Assembly (NCBI GenBank): GCA_021234535.1
Contig: CM037840.1
Span: forward strand, 15,889,415-15,953,414
DNA: 64,000 nucleotides
DNA from: Stichopus chloronotus
Taxonomy: Eukaryota > Echinodermata > Holothuroidea > Aspidochirotida > Stichopodidae
Reading direction: 5' to 3'
Part shown: in pieces, positions 51,969-63,390 of the stretch
Position numbering within the stretch: the first letter of the stretch is position 1
Layout of the letters: every line of letters begins with the position of its first letter
The notes under the pieces: model-generated
What the model was told of the DNA's origin: nothing
Databases searched by the model: none
What the model saw: the letters and a program-made list of their open reading frames with translations, nothing else
Translations under genes and position numbers: made by a program

Positions 51969-53940
51969 CCTTCAGAGGTAAACCTTACCCTAAACTGGGA
52001 ATGTCTCTCGTAGTTTCCCCTTTCGCACATTTTTGTGTTCGTAGCGATCTGTGACCGATTGCTCGGTTATTTCGTTCCACGAAGAGACTTGGCACATCTG
52101 GTTTCTGTGACGTCATAATTTTTATAATATTTCTTTATTTTATTCATCCTCAATTAAAGATGAATATGTAGTTACATCTCAACGTTTAATCCAATCAAGT
52201 TCCACAAGTCCAAATATAAGTAATAATTATATATGAATATAAAATAATAGTTACTACACATACGTGAATCTTTCCGGTTGCGACGCTCACGTTACGTACA
52301 TATGTTGGTGGTCTGATAGACCATGTCGCCGAAGCCCAATTATGCCAGATTGGAAAGTTTGCCCTGCGCCAGGGACTTATCCCCCGCGCAAAAAAAAAAA
52401 TAGTCTCAAAGTGTCTAGCCGCGCAATTTGACAACTGAAGCCGCGCAACGCAAGTTTGATAACACGTTCGCAATTTAAGCGCACAAAAGTTCGGCCTAAC
52501 TCACCCGAAAATCTTAAAACCGAATCTCAGAAAAGTCGAAACTCCGTACATTCTGGATCCCATGCAGATTGTATTGCATTTGACGTGCCACTGTTGGTGA
52601 AACTCACATTTGCAGTAGCTGTATGTATTGTTTCTTACTGTAACCGTGTAAAAAGCATGAGCGTAGTGTACGTAAATTCATCAGTAGTTGGCTTCCCCGG
52701 CCCGCAGAGTCCACTCTGTTTGCTCCGGCTGCACATATGATGCAGTCTCCAACCAAAGGGTGTTGCGTATCATAATCGAGCCTTGCCTTGTTGCCAAGCT
52801 ATCCATGCACGTAAGTACGGTACGTATAAGCAGTTTCTCTGCCTCCTGGCCGTAGCTACTATGCAATTATACGCAACTATCTTGGTGTCACAACCTATAA
52901 CGGTATGTGTAAATTAATTCAACTTGCAGTGTGTACTTTGCATGTTATTCGCAACTTCGCACCACGTGGGTGTTGTGGAAAGCCTATGCGACGCAGCGAT
53001 CCGGAAGGAATTTGAACATGGAAGTCGCTGACCATGAAGAAAGAGGTAATTAAAGTACTGTAGTACAGGCATATTCCCCCAACAAAGCGCAGTTTTTCCC
53101 CCAGAAGAGAAATGTATGAGAGGTTGACTGAGCCTTTACCCCATAACTCTTCGATATGAAACACACTCATATGACTTGGCTCAAGCTACAAGCAGTCCTA
53201 CAGTTTAAAAGGATGTTCCAACCACAAAGTTAGCTTTGATAAGAGTAAATTAATCTAACTATTCTCGTAAAACTTCCACTTAGTTTCCATGCGTGGTTTT
53301 CAAATTATTACCAGTTGAAGTTACCCTCTTTGCTACCAACTGTGAACTTGAAGCAAGCAGGAGTGACATCATTTCCTCACATTGCTGAAGAGTCTTTGTT
53401 TTGTTTTTTTCTCATTATTAAAATTATTATTTTAACCTTAAACTCAATCGGTTGTCAGCTTGTTAGTACTAGTTGTATGAAGGTTACAAAATTCCCATAC
53501 CCCACATAAAATGCTTTATCAATGTGGGGAAATTACATCATTCCTGCTTGCTTCAAGTTAACTTTTGGTAACAAATGTGGGAACTTCAGCTGCTCATATC
53601 TCGGGAACCACACATGGGAATTAAATGGAAGTTTCACTATGATGGCTACATTCACTTACACTAGGCTATATAAACAGAGAATAGGCCATGATAATAGGCT
53701 ACATCACGCTAAGAACCTACGCCTGCCTGTGACTCAAACAACTGTGAGCTGGAAAACTTAATTGTATCTTTTCTGGTTACCATTTATAAGGTTCAGCACA
53801 GATTTTTTTTGTTCAAAAAATAGCGTAATGCTTAGCTGACCCGAATCGTTTCCATGACACCACACACTGGTTGGCCAGTTATTTGAGCCTAGCGCTATTC
53901 CTACTCCATGAAATTTCTTTTCAAGAATCTCTTGACAGCT
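51969..53940. other. Non-coding stretch
   Basis: No exon or element identified with confidence. Several short ORFs occur on both strands without motif support. Confidence 0.45.
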
Positions 53941-53956
53941 GTAACTTATATTTTTT

Positions 53957-54087
53957 TCACGCGTGGTCACGCGTGTGTGGTGAGGGTCATGTATGTTACA
54001 GATGCCAGAAACCTTGTCATGCGATATGTGGAACTACAGAAGAAGGATTTGGAAAACCCATGCTGTGTAACACATGCAAGGCCAAAG
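53957..54087 (+). CDS. Zinc-binding exon of the candidate gene
   Basis: Cysteines in the order C-x5-C-x2-C-x3-CH-x2-C, followed about 15 residues later by C-x2-C. The donor GTAGTT follows AAAG. The exact 5' border is unclear because the frame is open to about 53871. Confidence 0.45.
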
Positions 54088-55920
54088 GTAGTTTACATTC
54101 TCTGTCTACCTCATTGACAATTTACGATTTCACTTGTGACATATATTTATTAGAGAGATTGGTGGTCACATTTTCACCACGTCATAGGCCTATTTGGTAA
54201 TATTTGAGAAAATGGCAGCCGAAGTTTTAGTTACTTCTTTATTTGTTTGTTTGTAATTTATATTTCATGTGGTTTAGGGGTAGAGAGTCAACCTGTCGAA
54301 ACATCCGAAACCGATGCAAAAAAAGAATCGTGACAACGGTAGGTTGAGTATGCTTCTTGGGAGATTTTTGCAGTTGTAGGATTTGTAGAAAGATTAAACC
54401 TGAAGCTCATTGTTCATTTCGTTATTAGGTTTCTAATAAGGAAATCCTTCTGCGGCGTTATTTATTATTAGAGTGTAAGTTTTCAATAAAAAAGCGATTT
54501 CTCTACATCAATACAAACTCCGTATTTGTTCGAGGGAGAAGTGTTACTTCACTCGTACCAATCGTCACAAAGTAACTACTTTTAAATGATACCACAAATT
54601 GAATCTTTGAGGAGACATTCAGTTCAGTGTTAATAATCATTCTGTTCCTGTCCGTTTTTATGCTTTCGATGTCCAGACAAAAATCAATTCCTCAAAAAGA
54701 TTCACGGGTAAAAAGGTTAAAGTCAGGTCACGAAAAGACGAGAATGGCTTCTTGTTTAGACTGTTATGAAGATTACAAGAAAAAAACCCAGAAGCGATTT
54801 CGGTTCAGCAGGTTCAACAAGCCTATACCGGTCACTCCCACTGCAGTTCGGTACATCCCAGCCTATCATACCCACAATTTCAACGAGTTTATGATGAAGA
54901 AGTTCCACAGGTAGCAGATGCTGTGACAGCGTACAGAAAGAAGTGAGTTTGGAGAATATATACCGAATCAGCAAGCGTTGAATTTTACATGCTATCCTTG
55001 GCACTATGTGCCAATCGAACTGTTTCTACATGCTAATAGTACATTTCAAAACAGCAAAATTGATATGTCCCCCTGTAATCCAGATAATGTAAAGAAATTC
55101 AAAATGAATCAGAAATGTAAAATTATCTTTAAAAATGAGGAAGAACACGATACCATAATCTTGATTTCATTTGCAAGGATATGAAGTTATCAACTGAACT
55201 CGTCAAAGACAAGTCAAAAATCCAGGAGACGGATGACCAATTAGTACATGGTGCTTCAGCACCAGTTACGTTAGTGTTAGCAGACCCCTTAGTGTGGTGT
55301 TCTTTCTTTGAATGATTCTACTTTCAGCGTAAAAATCGTTAGTGTCTTCTCTTAATTCCAGAGAGTGAAAGAAAATATCTTTTTCTTGTTAGCAATTTGA
55401 TTTCAATTTATTATACATTCTGCTAATGCCATTACAAACTCCATTCATCAATGTGCCATAACTAAAACCACAAAGCTAAGAAATAAATAAATAAATGTGA
55501 ATGGTGATTGAAAAATAATTTTTATGTCTTTTTCAGCGTCCGAACATCATCTAGTGAAAATGGAAAAATAGATATCGACTCGGGTGCCATTACTCTCGAT
55601 GACGAGAATAAAGAAACAGAAGATGCAAGGTTAATTGCACAAGGTTTCCTTTAAAGAAAAATGAAACTTCAGAATTCATATCTAATTTAATGCACAACTA
55701 CATAGACTATCAACACTTTTGATGACGAGAAATGCTTAAGAGGGGGCCGAAGTTAGAAAGCTCATATTCTTCCTATTAGTCAAAATAAGAAAATTCACTG
55801 CAATTGTTCTAAATTTCATTTTTAGAAGTTTCTACTTATTTCAGGAGTTCTGAACGAGGCTGGTTTAAACAACAACCTTTGTTTCAAGGCACAAATACAC
55901 CGGACAGTGCGGGACCAATG
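53957..55920 (+). CDS. Candidate multi-exon gene with a Cys-rich zinc-binding motif (unnamed)
   Basis: Four or more exon-like blocks join in consistent phase. The first ends at 54087 and carries CGEGHVCYRCQKPCHAICGT, then EEGFGKPMLCNTCKAK, a CxxC..CH..C..CxxC zinc-binding module. The second, 54278-54329, reads VESQPVETSETDAKKES. The third, about 54676-54912, contains MASCLDCYEDYKKKTQKRFR and HTHNFNEFMMKKFH. The fourth, 55537-55629, reads VRTSSSENGKIDIDSGAITL. The last, 55845-55926, reads SSERGWFKQQPLFQGTNTPD and ends at TAA. Similar CxxC modules occur in SCAND3-like and transposon-derived proteins of invertebrates, so a domesticated or mobile origin is possible. The donor after the second block (TC then GTGACA) is weak, and a TGA follows directly if it is not used. 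Function unknown. Confidence 0.35.
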
Positions 55921-56125
55921 AATGAGAGTAAATAAAGAAAAGTACAAAAACTCCTCAAAGGCCAAAACGAGATGGTATCATAAAAAACTGAACTTCGTCA
56001 GCATCTATGCAATGAAACACAGTAAATCTCTCCTGTTTGACAAGGAAGTCTTAAAAAGGAAACAACAGAAAACCACCGTCGTGAAGAATCAGTTTAGAAT
56101 AACTAGAGCACCAATGGTGCAGTAG
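55845..56125 (+). other. Second open frame overlapping the last candidate exon
   Basis: In another frame the same sequence reads GVLNEAGLNNNLCFKAQIHR then TVRDQ, one TGA, and on through a 67-codon basic stretch (NKEKYKNSSKAKTRWYHKK). Which frame, if either, is coding cannot be decided from the sequence. Confidence 0.25.
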
Positions 56126-58000
56126 CTTAAACCAAACTAAAAAATGATGCACTGAGGATTCATTGATCTCATTAGTACAAAATCATAGCTTATTTGGACC
56201 TATTTTAACTAATTGATGAACATTTTATGATTTCATGGTGTCAGTTGGGTATGGCGGGGGGTGGACATCCCCTCCTGGATTATACATCATCTACACATAC
56301 AGCATGCTAATAGAATAGCAAAAGGTGAGGGTATTTCTGGGACATACAGCATGTCGCTTAAGTTTAGGGTTGGCTCTCCTTCCCTCAACACACATGAGTA
56401 TGCCCATGAATGGTTGAATTGCAGGTCACGTGATACAAAAGAAACATTTTGTTGGCCTGAGAAAAGACCCATCCACCCAAAAAATAGTAGAGGTGGTGAA
56501 GACTGATTTATTTTGCAATGGACACTGTGTGGAACAGTTGTGAAATGACCACCTGTTGAGATGTTAACTTGTATCTTCATAACCCCTTCACTGTGGGTGA
56601 TACTAGCCACCACCTGTTGAGATGTTAACTTGTATCTTTAAAACCCTTTTAGTGCGGGTGTGTTCTCACAAACAGCATAAGAGTCACTGCTTAACAACTA
56701 CAGTGATGAGGTTTTAAGAAAATCTAACATTTGCAGGAAGAGGAATTTTGGATGTATTTTCAAAGAACAGCCCCCTCCCAAAAAGTGCAAATGGGTGTTA
56801 AATCCTATACACCCACATGCACATCACCAACACTAAAAGATTCCTGTATCAAATTTTGCATTGTCATATCCCCCTCAATGTCCCCTGCACTTACATAAAG
56901 CTGAGGGTATTTGGGGAAATGTCCACCCCCAGGCAAACTTTGAGGTTGACTCTTCTTCCCCCGCAAAATTCTGTGTACACCACTGCATGCTGCTCTCCCC
57001 CCTCATTCTCAAAAGCAAGGTAACGAAATGCCTCCTTTGTCCCCAGTAAAAATAATAGAACCAAGTTCTTATCACTGCCATACTAATTATATAGGTAAAA
57101 TTATGCTGGTCAATATCACAGTGAGCTACAGTAATCAAGACACTATTGACATAAAGCAATATTGATGTACTCACATTTGCATTACCACAGGTCACAGGTC
57201 GAATTATTCACATTTCAAATCTGACAATATTTTCGCAATGGCTAAAATCCGCTAGTCCTACTTGATAAGCGGCAAAGGAAAAACCCTCTTTTGTATCAAC
57301 TTTTTTCAGTTTTGATTACAGTTTGACTGTAGCAGTGCAATCCTTTTCCTTCAACGGTTACCATGAAGTTCCCCTGTTTCAACTGCTAGATTTCCTTGAA
57401 TAACAACTCACTGCCCATCTAATTGTCCAGTAGCTTCTGGTATTTACACACATTATACAGTTGCAGCTAGTAAACAATCTGGTATTAGCTCTCTGCTGCC
57501 ACAAGGAACTTAGAATAAATAGTTGTCAGGAGACCAGGTAACTTTGCAAGAAAGAGAAATTGTTAATTACCACTCATGCACGATGATGAATTATGATGCC
57601 CACAGAATCACTCCATCAAGCAATTTACACTTGAATCAGAAGTAAAAAGAGCCCTTTGTCATGAAGCTATCTACTAACATTAAAAGCATTAAACACCTCC
57701 CTTTAAACTAACCTAAACAACCTCACAGGACTGACCTCTTGTACACAGACAGTTTTAAAGAGAATGCAGTGTAAGGAAAGACAGGGAGTAAAACTGATTT
57801 TGTGAAACTGGTTAAAATATTGGGGTGGCACAAAATTGGCTAGAAAGATATCAAAAGTATGCTTCATCCCAAATTGGAGTAGTACTTGGTAATCTGTGCT
57901 TGCCAGTCGTCCTTTCAAGTAATTTTGAAGATAATTTTAAGTTGCATCTAGGAGAAAATAGCATTTCAAAATATTTACAACTACAGCCTCAATTGAACTT
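56126..58000. other. Non-coding, repeat-bearing stretch
   Basis: Includes related C-rich fragments at 56230-56540 and 56850-56990 (gagggtatttctggg versus gagggtatttgggga, followed by aggttg/gggttggctct). It also includes a 61-bp tandem duplication at 56549-56665. Confidence 0.5.
56549..56665. repeat. 61-bp tandem duplication
   Basis: ccacctgttgagatgttaac occurs at 56549 and 56610. Both copies continue ttgtatctt-ataaccc-tt, with small differences. Confidence 0.9.
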
Positions 58001-58500
58001 TGGATGACTTTTGACCTTAATTTTTACACCCCTCTGGAAGCCCTTCAAAAGTCGATTAACTAAACCATGTTTGGTAAATATCAGACTCACAGGCTCAAAG
58101 CTATCCCTTATCAAAGATATTTCCACGTTTTGACCTCTAACGACCTCGTATGGCCTTGGATCAAAAATCTGTGTACAACCCTAAAGAACCACTCCATAAG
58201 AAATATTAAGACCCAGTTTCAAGAACATACAGCGCTATTTGTGGGAGGAGATACGTTTTGAAGATATTCGCATGATGGCCTAAATGACATTTGACCCTAA
58301 CTCCTTGAACAAGACAGATAGCCTAATCTTCAACGATCAATAAGTCTGAGTTTCGTTAAAATCCGTCCACGAATGTGCGCCTGAGAGCAATAAAGGCAGT
58401 GTGGACAGATAGACAGATAGACAGACACAGACTGATAGACAAATAGACAGAGTGACGGTGGCGGAATACAATAGCCCAAACAGCTCTTTCAGCTGGGTTG
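58000..58500. repeat. SINE-like dispersed repeat ending in a GACAGATA microsatellite
   Basis: Repeated TTGACCT words (58012, 58130, 58290) are followed by gttaaaatccgtccacgaatg and a run of gacagata/gacagac at 58405-58455. It ends with agctctttcagctgggttgag. A unique body with a simple-sequence tail is typical of invertebrate short interspersed repeats. Confidence 0.5.
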
Positions 58501-58509
58501 AGCTAACAA

Positions 58510-59201
58510 TTGGCATTGTCAAAAAATAGATGCGCTGCGATGCATTACGAAATTAGGATGGCTGAGCTACTTGCTGCCGGTGGCCTGGTTGGTGACTTTG
58601 GACATTCAAGAAAACTCTTTCCAGACATATTGAAGGTTGCAGTTTTGTCAACTCCCCTTTCAAACACGGGTCTCAGTCCGCACTTCTATGTCACAGCAAA
58701 TAAGTTTACCAATCATAGGGTGACTAACCAAGTCACATTGATCTGCCCTATGGTTAATAGTGTCAGACAGGGAATCCCCGTGTCAATGGAGCCAGTTTAC
58801 AAGACATCTGACGGAACTCTCTCTCCAGCCATATTAAGATTGACGATTACAGTTTAATGCAGTTGCAAGGCAAAGTTTTTGATGGTCAGTACGTAACGGG
58901 AAAGTTTATATCTGAAATGAATAAAACTAGTATGGCCATTTTAACAGAAGCAATGGAAAAGGAGGACTATGATACTACAGAAGCACAGAAAGAATTCTGG
59001 TCGCCATGTCAATGGGATTCAGGCCATTGGTTAGATAAAGTATTCAGCAAGTTTGATGATGGGCGGTTTGTTAGCTGTCTTTTGAAGCGTTCCAAACTTT
59101 ATCACCAGCTGTTTGGCCTTGGCAAGATGCACAGTGTCGCCTTCAAGAAATCGGAAGAACTAAATCTTCCATTCAAAGTCACCAATGCGTATGGCCTTTA
59201 G
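58510..59201 (+). pseudogene. hAT-like transposase fragment
   Basis: Two abutting frames. The first reads YEIRMAELLAAGGLVGDFGH, SRKLFPDILKVAVLSTPLSN and GLSPHFYVTANKFTNHR. The second reads QGKVFDGQYVTGKFISEMNK, then CQWDSGHWLDKVFSKFDDG and SKLYHQLFGLGKM. A DGQY strand followed by WDxxHxLDKV is the layout seen in RNase H-fold hAT-type transposases of marine invertebrates. The frames change at about 58857, so the gene is broken. The dimerisation domain is not seen on this strand; 59202-59540 has only short degenerate pieces. Confidence 0.5.
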
Positions 59202-59822
59202 CATATCCTACGCTCAAGTTATCTCTCATTGAAGGACCTTGAGAAAAGCCTTGAAATGTACATAGAACGTTTAAAGATCATGATAACATACTTGACCGCT
59301 ATGGGCCAATCATTAAGGATCGATTGAAGTAGTTCTCTGTGAGTGTTGTCAAGGCCGTTCCAGATGACGAAGTTTCCAGAGATGCCCAAGTTGTGAGGAT
59401 GGAAAATAGGGATCATGATAGTCTCAACAATATGCCGGATCCCACTCAGGCGCGCGAAGCCGGCCGGCCGTCCAGGGGCCCGCATAAGAAGCTCCAGCAT
59501 TTTAGAAGTTTCCAAACCATTGTTTCAAGTCTTTTGTAACTTGTAAACAACAAAATGATCATCTAGATAAATGCTTTTAAGCGACTTTCTCCCCCTTTGG
59601 GTATTTCTTCTTCAGTACATCTGCAAGGAGAAAGTCATTAGGGTGAAGGAGATCAATACAAACATTTATAAAAACTGATCATGAATAACTTCAGTCAAGG
59701 TCGCTTTAAAATTGATAACTATCAAAACTCTTAAACAATTTACAAAGTCAGATTATGAATACCTACAATCAAGGAGTTGGTACAATGAGGAGATGACTTG
59801 TACCAAATAAATGGGACTTTTA
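59202..59822. other. Spacer between two convergent hAT-like remnants
   Basis: No intact coding sequence. A GC-rich stretch at 59449-59485 (ggcgcgcgaagccggccggc) stands out from the AT-rich surroundings. Confidence 0.45.
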
Positions 59823-60880
59823 TTACTTTCTAAGTTGCTTGGCCCATGTGGCACCTTTAGCTGTGGTAAAAAAGTCTGGAGTATATTTCTGTTGATAACA
59901 CATGACACCCTTAGAATTCATAGCCACTTTATGGATGATTAGACTGCTTAGTGTAGCAGTATTCATATTTGCTCTAAATTGTGTTTTTGTCTTCGTAACA
60001 TAAGAAAATATTCTCTCACAATCTGCATTGCTGTGGAATACAACCAAAATACCAAGCATTACTGAGCTCAGCAGTTTAATATTTTCCTGACCACTGGCAT
60101 TCTTTAACTGGCCAATTAGCCCCCATGCAACATCTATCCTTTCAGCCCTTGTTCTACCTTCGGGTAAATCAACTACTCTGACCTTCAAAACTGTAACTGG
60201 TTCACATCTTTAGCATTTGGAAGAAGGGAAGGAAATCTTTTAACAAAGTACAACAGAGAGTTCTACCGGGCTGAACAACGACGTGTGATATTTGCAACCC
60301 CACCATGTTTAAGCAACTCATCTCTAAAGGGGAATTTTGAAACCATATAGCTTGTACCTGCCTGGTAGAAAGCCCAGACTGAACTATAAAAAATAAAAAG
60401 TTTTACCATCTAAAGTAGACTCATCGTCTCTTAAATAAGACACAGTTTCTGATCCAATATACAGCTCACAGTCATCAACTTGACTTTGGTTGTCTTCAAA
60501 AGACAGTTCATATAAAGTTTCACACAATTTGCAGATCACATCTGGACGTATGAATATCATTCAACTGTTCAATTAAAACTGAGTATATAATGTGTATAAC
60601 AGGTTCATCTTTCTGTAATGCTTGGTTAGCACTTCACTAATTCTCTCCACCTTGCTCACAAACGCAGATTTTACTGACAGTTGTGCATGTTTCTTTGATG
60701 CAGCAGCTTTCCTAAGTTTTCTCTCAGCAGACCTTTTAGCATTTTCACCTAGTTGCTTTTGTTTGAAAATATATGATGTTAAATCAAATGTAGTCTTTTC
60801 TTCTGTGCACTCAGGATAGCAGCACTTTTCTCATGGATCTTGTTTCCAACAGAGCAACTGGAAGAACAATCAATATTTGC
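59823..60880 (-). pseudogene. hAT transposase C-terminal remnant
   Basis: On the - strand 60188-59823 reads AERIDVAWGLIGQLKNASGQ, then LLSSVMLGILVVFHSNADCE and RIFSYVTKTKTQFRANMNTA. This is the hAT dimerisation domain (S-x-x-E/C-R-x-F-S core, HSNADCERIFS). Upstream pieces include VVYFVKRFPSLLPNAKDVNQ near 60220 and SAFVSKVERISEVLTKHYRK near 60650, in shifted frames with stops. Orientation is opposite to the hAT-like fragment at 58.5 kb, so these are probably two insertions. Confidence 0.65.
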
Positions 60881-61700
60881 TTCTATAGCAACTATCTTTC
60901 CACCTGCACTAGTGCCATATTTTTCCTGTAGCTTCTTACCAAAGCTAGCAACAGATGCAGACTTCTAAGTTCTCACCAGATTTAGCACTAAACTTAGACT
61001 GAAATTTCCCAGTTGAGAAATTAAACCTAGACTGAGGCTTTACACAAGAGGGGTGTATCAGACTTAGTTCCATCTTACTAGAAATATCAGACTTAGGACG
61101 TGCCTTCTCGTCAGTGGTAGTGTTAGGCCTAGACAGTTCCTTCTCACCATTAGTACCAGACTTTGACTTCTTACTAAGTTTCTTGCAACTTTTACACCAG
61201 ATGCTGTGGTGCGACGATAACACCAGAAATGACACGTCTTTTAATTTGATCTTTATAACCTGTATTGCAAGCTGTAACTTCAAAATGATTTCTCGCTGTT
61301 TGGGTGGAGCTGCCCCTAAATTTTCTATTTCCCAAAACTGACGAAGTGACTGATCTAACTCCTTCATTACATGTCTGATGGGAGAAATATACCCTTGCAA
61401 AATTAGCATAACTTCTTGCCCCTTCTATCTTTAAAGGACCTCCAATACAAGTCCACGGTTTGCCACATATGTCCCGTAATGAAAGGCGTAAGTCTACCTG
61501 ATCGACCCAAGCAGTAAGTCTATCTTCGTTCTTTTCCCAAACTTAGGAAATGCGATATCTACAAGATGAGCCCATTTCTTACCAAGTACATTCCAATCAA
61601 CTACCTGGAGATCACCTGTTACTCGTTCAATTGTTGTAGCTGTAATCCTGATATCTACCTGTCTATCCAGGCTCTCTAGCCCAAACTCCACAGGTGTGGT

Positions 61701-62012
61701 TTAAAAAACTTCAACATGACCGTTTAGGACATTGACCTCTGTCTTTTCACACGTCCCTTGCAGCCCTAACTCAGCTGCCACATCTGCATTAATGAATGTT
61801 GACGTGCTGGCGTCATCAAGAAGAGTATTGACCTTTAACCTGCGTTTACCGTTCTTAACAATAACAGGCACCTTACGCAAGGCTACTTGTTTCCCTTTCT
61901 GGTCTGAACCTGTGACCAAGGTTGCATTCTGCGATTTGCTTTGAATCCCTTTACACTCCCCCTCCGTAGAGGGCTCAGCCTTACCCTCTCTACCCTCAGA
62001 GTGGTAGGACAC
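61701..62012 (-). CDS. BEL/Pao aspartic protease fragment
   Basis: 103 codons. VPVIVKNGKRRLKVNTLLDD is followed by ASTSTFINADVAAELGLQG. LLDDAS(T) is the protease active-site strand, where LLDDGS/LLDSGS is usual. Ala in place of Gly makes activity doubtful. The frame stops shortly after and continues shifted at 61691-61494. Confidence 0.65.
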   Translation of the reverse strand: MSYHSEGREGKAEPSTEGECKGIQSKSQNATLVTGSDQKGKQVALRKVPVIVKNGKRRLKVNTLLDDASTSTFINADVAAELGLQGTCEKTEVNVLNGHVEVF

Positions 62013-62294
62013 TCTACTCTCATTCCTATCCTGAACTTTCTACAATGACTGTTGTTGCAAGCCTCAATACCGAACTCTCGGGTACGTTTACAGTTAACAC
62101 CTCTATCGTTGTCACCCAGACACCTAAAACAAAGTTTATCTTGTTTTGCTTTCGCCCATCTCTGAATTACAGGAAGTGCCTTAAATTCTGAGCAAGCCCA
62201 AATCCCATGGTCCCCATCACACTGTTTGCAGCCCCTCTTTTGAGGCTTCGACTCTGTGGTCACATATGCCCTGACCTTCCGCCCTGACCTAGCA

Positions 62295-62972
62295 TCAGAT
62301 CCGCCAGATCCGCATCAAATCACTAAGACCACGAATGACTTCATGTGCTACCGTTCTATACTCTGCTTCTTTAACTACCCAATTTCGTAGCACTTTAATT
62401 GATTCTTCCTTGCCATTCTCCCTTACCCAACGTTGGTATTGTGTTACCATACCTTCGGTCATTTTCTTACATAAGACCAAGTACAACAACTTACTATCTA
62501 GTTCACTGTATAAACCAGAATCTTTCAAATTAATGATAGTTATGTCAAGCAAATCAGCAAAGTGTTCAACATCTTTTGCATTACCCTGTCTAATGGGTCT
62601 AAATTCATGCAGTTCTTCAAACTGTAAGGCAATTTGCCTCTTTTTACCCCCATATTTTCTCTCCAGCCTGTCTTTGGCTGCTTGATAGGCCGTAGCGGAG
62701 TGTCCCAAATTTTCAATTACCTTAAGGGCTTCACCTGACAAATACTGTCTTAACTGTAACAGTTTATACTCCGGGGTTGCTGGTACTTGGTCTACACATG
62801 CCAGAAATGCTGCTTTCCAGTTCTCATAAACCTTGACATCTCCTGAGAATACTGGACTGGAGAATCGCTTCAGTTGCTTCCACATGTCCTGGCCGATACC
62901 TGTTCCTGTCGCACCCGTAGTGTGTGGTTGTACCCCTACGTCTCGCCCCGAGTACGCTTCGCCTGCATTCAC
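62295..62972 (-). CDS. BEL/Pao gag-like ORF (DUF1759 type)
   Basis: The longest continuous frame of the element, 225 codons. Family-typical blocks run from FSGDVKVYENWKAAFLACVD through LLQLRQYLSGEALKVIENLG, AYQAAKDRLERKYGGKKRQI and FADLLDITIINLKDSGLYSE. Gag of this class packages the element's RNA. The frame overlaps the preceding ORF by four bases and is separated from the Cys-knuckle region by a stop. Confidence 0.75.
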   Translation of the reverse strand: MNAGEAYSGRDVGVQPHTTGATGTGIGQDMWKQLKRFSSPVFSGDVKVYENWKAAFLACVDQVPATPEYKLLQLRQYLSGEALKVIENLGHSATAYQAAKDRLERKYGGKKRQIALQFEELHEFRPIRQGNAKDVEHFADLLDITIINLKDSGLYSELDSKLLYLVLCKKMTEGMVTQYQRWVRENGKEESIKVLRNWVVKEAEYRTVAHEVIRGLSDLMRIWRI

Positions 62973-63390
62973 ACCAATGATATTGGGTAGCTGTTGATCA
63001 CCGGAACGAAATTTTGGCCTTCGTCTGTTTGAGCCTCCTGTTGTTCACTGTGCGGTGTTATGACGTCACCGCCTACAATAGAGTCTGAGTCTATTTGCCT
63101 AGGCCCACCAGTAGTACTACTACTAGGCCTAGCCCTCGTTGTGATATCCTGGCCTGTAACAGTGTCTAATCTAACGTTGAAACATTTCATACGGCGATGC
63201 AGTTCATTATATGCATCCGAGAATTCTGCATCCATTCGATCTATATCTGCTTCTATCTTACTTATTTCCTTATCATCCGAGTTAATAGTCACTGACTGTT
63301 CTAACAATTTCGTCAAAATATCTTGTGCAATAATCTGTGCTTCATCTAACGTGCTCCATGCACTCTGCAGTGCTTCTTTTTCTGCACTAA

